Shown here: positions 62,116-64,000 of the stretch, in pieces
Numbering within the stretch: position 1 is the first letter of the stretch
Layout: each line of letters starts with the position of its first letter
DNA from: Oreohelix idahoensis
Lineage: Eukaryota > Mollusca > Gastropoda > Stylommatophora > Oreohelicidae
NCBI GenBank assembly: GCA_024509875.1
Contig: JAMPIV010006403.1
Location: 1 to 64,000 of the forward strand
DNA length: 64,000 bases
Reading direction: 5' to 3'
The notes under the pieces: model-generated
Seen by the model: only the letters and a program-made list of their open reading frames with translations
Database searches by the model: none
Told to the model about the DNA's origin: nothing
Translations under genes and position numbers: made by a program

Positions 62116-64000
62116 TGTAGTGGTGTTTGATGGTATTGTATGATGGTGTTATTACTAAATGTAAATTGTATGAGGCCAGCTGTGAAGGCTCCTGAGATAA
62201 AATGTAGTGGTGAATTGTCAGAAGGCCTTTCTTGCTACCACTACGACCTCACACTTAATTTTTTTTTTAATGAATGTGGCTACGTAAAGTGTCTAGGGTT
62301 ATGATATGTAGTGTGGTGTAATGGATTATAAATATACCCACAGATATTAACAAGACTAATAATATTAATAAATGTTAAAATACACTGAACTAACTCACGT
62401 GTGTAAATTTTTTTGATATAAGTATATTACATTTATTTTGTTCTGTGTCAATTTTTTAGGTTGACCAGAACTTAAAAGGATTTAGAGATTATGAAAAGAA
62501 ATGCATAGAATATTATATCATAAATGCAATAGTGTACATATATATGTACTATACTAGTTAGTTTTATTAAAATGTTCTAGTATTCATCTACTTGGGAGGA
62601 TAGTACTGTTTGTGCTGTTGGGGTGGCCTCATCACACCTGTCTATATTGACTACACAGTGTCCAGAAAATGGTGGGAATCTTTATGGGGTTCTTAGTAAC
62701 TAAAGGGCGTTGGTGAAAGTCCAGCAGACCAGAGGCTCACTCATCTGGTAGTTGTCGCTCTGGTGCTGAAATCAGGTGGTCCCACCTCTCCGTGCTGGCG
62801 GGCAATAATGGTGGTCTCTGTCACAAATACTGCACAGATACACTCGAGTAAAGTCACCAACTGAATAGACCCTGCTTTGTTGACGACAGAAACTCGCAGC
62901 TCTGCAATCAAAGTATGGGCCATGTGTCAAAATCTATTCTCTACCCACGTCTGGACACAACAGTGACACAACAACCACATCATACAGACAGGTCAGATCT
63001 CTCTGACCAAACAGCACATTTACCATGGTGGTTTTACATCAGATAGATCCTCCCAGACCATAGATCCTGAAAAATGTTTATTAGTTTTCGGCCCTAAAAG
63101 AGGATAGGTAATATGTATCATTATTCTCAACACTTGATCTGTCTTGCATAATCCTTGCTGGAGTTTATGTACATTGTTGGTCCCTAGACCCTGACTAGGG
63201 CGGGGGGGTCTAGAGCAAATCCCTACTTGTTTGTAAGGCTAGATTTCGATATGGCAGTATCAAATCACTCAAACATGAAACAATATTCAAAATATATAAG
63301 GAAATAATTTCAATCTTACCAGATTATGAATAAATAACACAGAATTGCTAGCAAAACTCAGCTGAGCTGCTGGCTATAGTATGGCGTCCCTAAATTTATT
63401 TCACTTGCTTTCATATGGAATCACCACACTTTAAAATCTGTGTCTATCACTGAACAACTATTGAAGAATGGCCCCACTTTCGCGTCTGAGCGCTAATGAT
63501 ATGATTGTCTGTGGCCAATCACTGCCTCGGTTTATTTTAAATTTCAAATTTCCTACCATAAAGTCATTTCAGTCATGCTTCAGTCAAGTATGGATGTTTA
63601 TCTGTTAGTCTGTCCGTCTCTACTTGTGTTTCTAAAAAAAATGTGCTTGTTTTTTGAACCAACCTTTCTCTCCCCTCCAAAATTTTGTCGTTAAAAGTTA
63701 TATTTAGACACAGCTACCGCTCAAAAACCCTCTCCTCCATACTAAGTAAATTTGAACACCTGCGTCCAAGGTCGTGTTTTTGTGTGCAAATTGCGACACT
63801 TTTTTATTCAACACAGTCTGTCGATGATGTGAACTACACTGTCTTTTGTCATTATCTTCAATATTATCTATCCGTTTGTAAAATTAAGACCATCTTAGTT
63901 CACTGCTCAGAATAGGCCATCCGGCCAGCTAATTTTTATATTCCTAACATTAATATTAAGAAAAAATTACTTTTTAATTTTTGTAATATTCCTAACATCT
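62116..64000 (-). repeat. LTR C, right copy (5' LTR), truncated by window end
   Basis: Aligns with 55155-57036 with about one substitution (gtaaaatttttt/gtaaattttttt) and about four single-base indels. By comparison with the left copy, about 375 bp more are expected beyond the window. Confidence 0.95.

Larger units (their letters stand above)
55155..64000 (-). mobile_element. LTR retrotransposon C, Gmr1-like, minus strand, runs off the window
   Basis: LTR at 55155-57411 (3' LTR in element orientation), gag-pol read right to left from 61849 to 57499, primer site at 62093-62111, and the 5' LTR from 62116 past the window end. The domain order is gag, protease, integrase, reverse transcriptase, RNase H. 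Over ~1.88 kb the LTRs differ by about one substitution and four single-base indels, so it is the youngest element here. It sits inside the 3' LTR of B. All three frame breaks lie in homopolymer or dinucleotide runs. Confidence 0.95.

Overview
This window looks like transposon-packed nuclear DNA from a eukaryote, most likely an invertebrate and probably a mollusc. The reasons are AT-rich non-coding DNA, long (TA)n and (CT)n tracts, tRNA-derived SINE pieces, RTE-like and RNase H-type LINE tails, hAT and piggyBac-like MITEs, and Ty3/gypsy-class LTR elements with a Gag capsid of the SCAN-related type. The mollusc call is inference. I found no host protein gene, rRNA or intact tRNA gene that I can support. 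Every long open frame belongs to a mobile element or to a tandem repeat.

Region 1 (1-10 kb): three large satellite arrays, 26 bp x 63 (1-1638), 33 bp x 41 (1669-3046) and 33 bp x 51 (7790-9470). All three can be traced to short segments of the last ~150 codons of one LINE family. An unexpanded, 5'-truncated copy of that LINE sits at 6461-6902 with a 13-bp target-site duplication, and it contains the seed of each array. Other LINE tails (7317-7680, 10557-10985, 34210-34505, 45624-46045) lie nearby, and two of them also carry small tandem expansions.

Region 2 (10-34 kb): SINE copies, a TTAA-flanked MITE (11253-11531), a four-copy 86-bp repeat, and an LTR element called D here (15819-22075). 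D has a perfect proline-tRNA primer site but encodes only one 491-codon frame, a dead protease plus a novel triplicated 53-residue module. Its 3' LTR is interrupted by a 1294-bp solo LTR with a 5-bp duplication. Two hAT MITEs and one internally deleted hAT transposon have exact 8-bp duplications.

Region 3 (34.9-64 kb): three LTR retrotransposons cover nearly everything. A (34940-44051) is complete and splits a microsatellite. B (46516-55154) is cut in its 3' LTR by C. C (55155 to beyond the window end) lies on the minus strand. All three have the pol order integrase, then reverse transcriptase, then RNase H with gypsy-type enzymes, as in the Gmr1 group. Their LTR pairs are almost identical, so the insertions are young. 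The open frames are broken, in A and C mostly by indels in short repeats that may be assembly errors.
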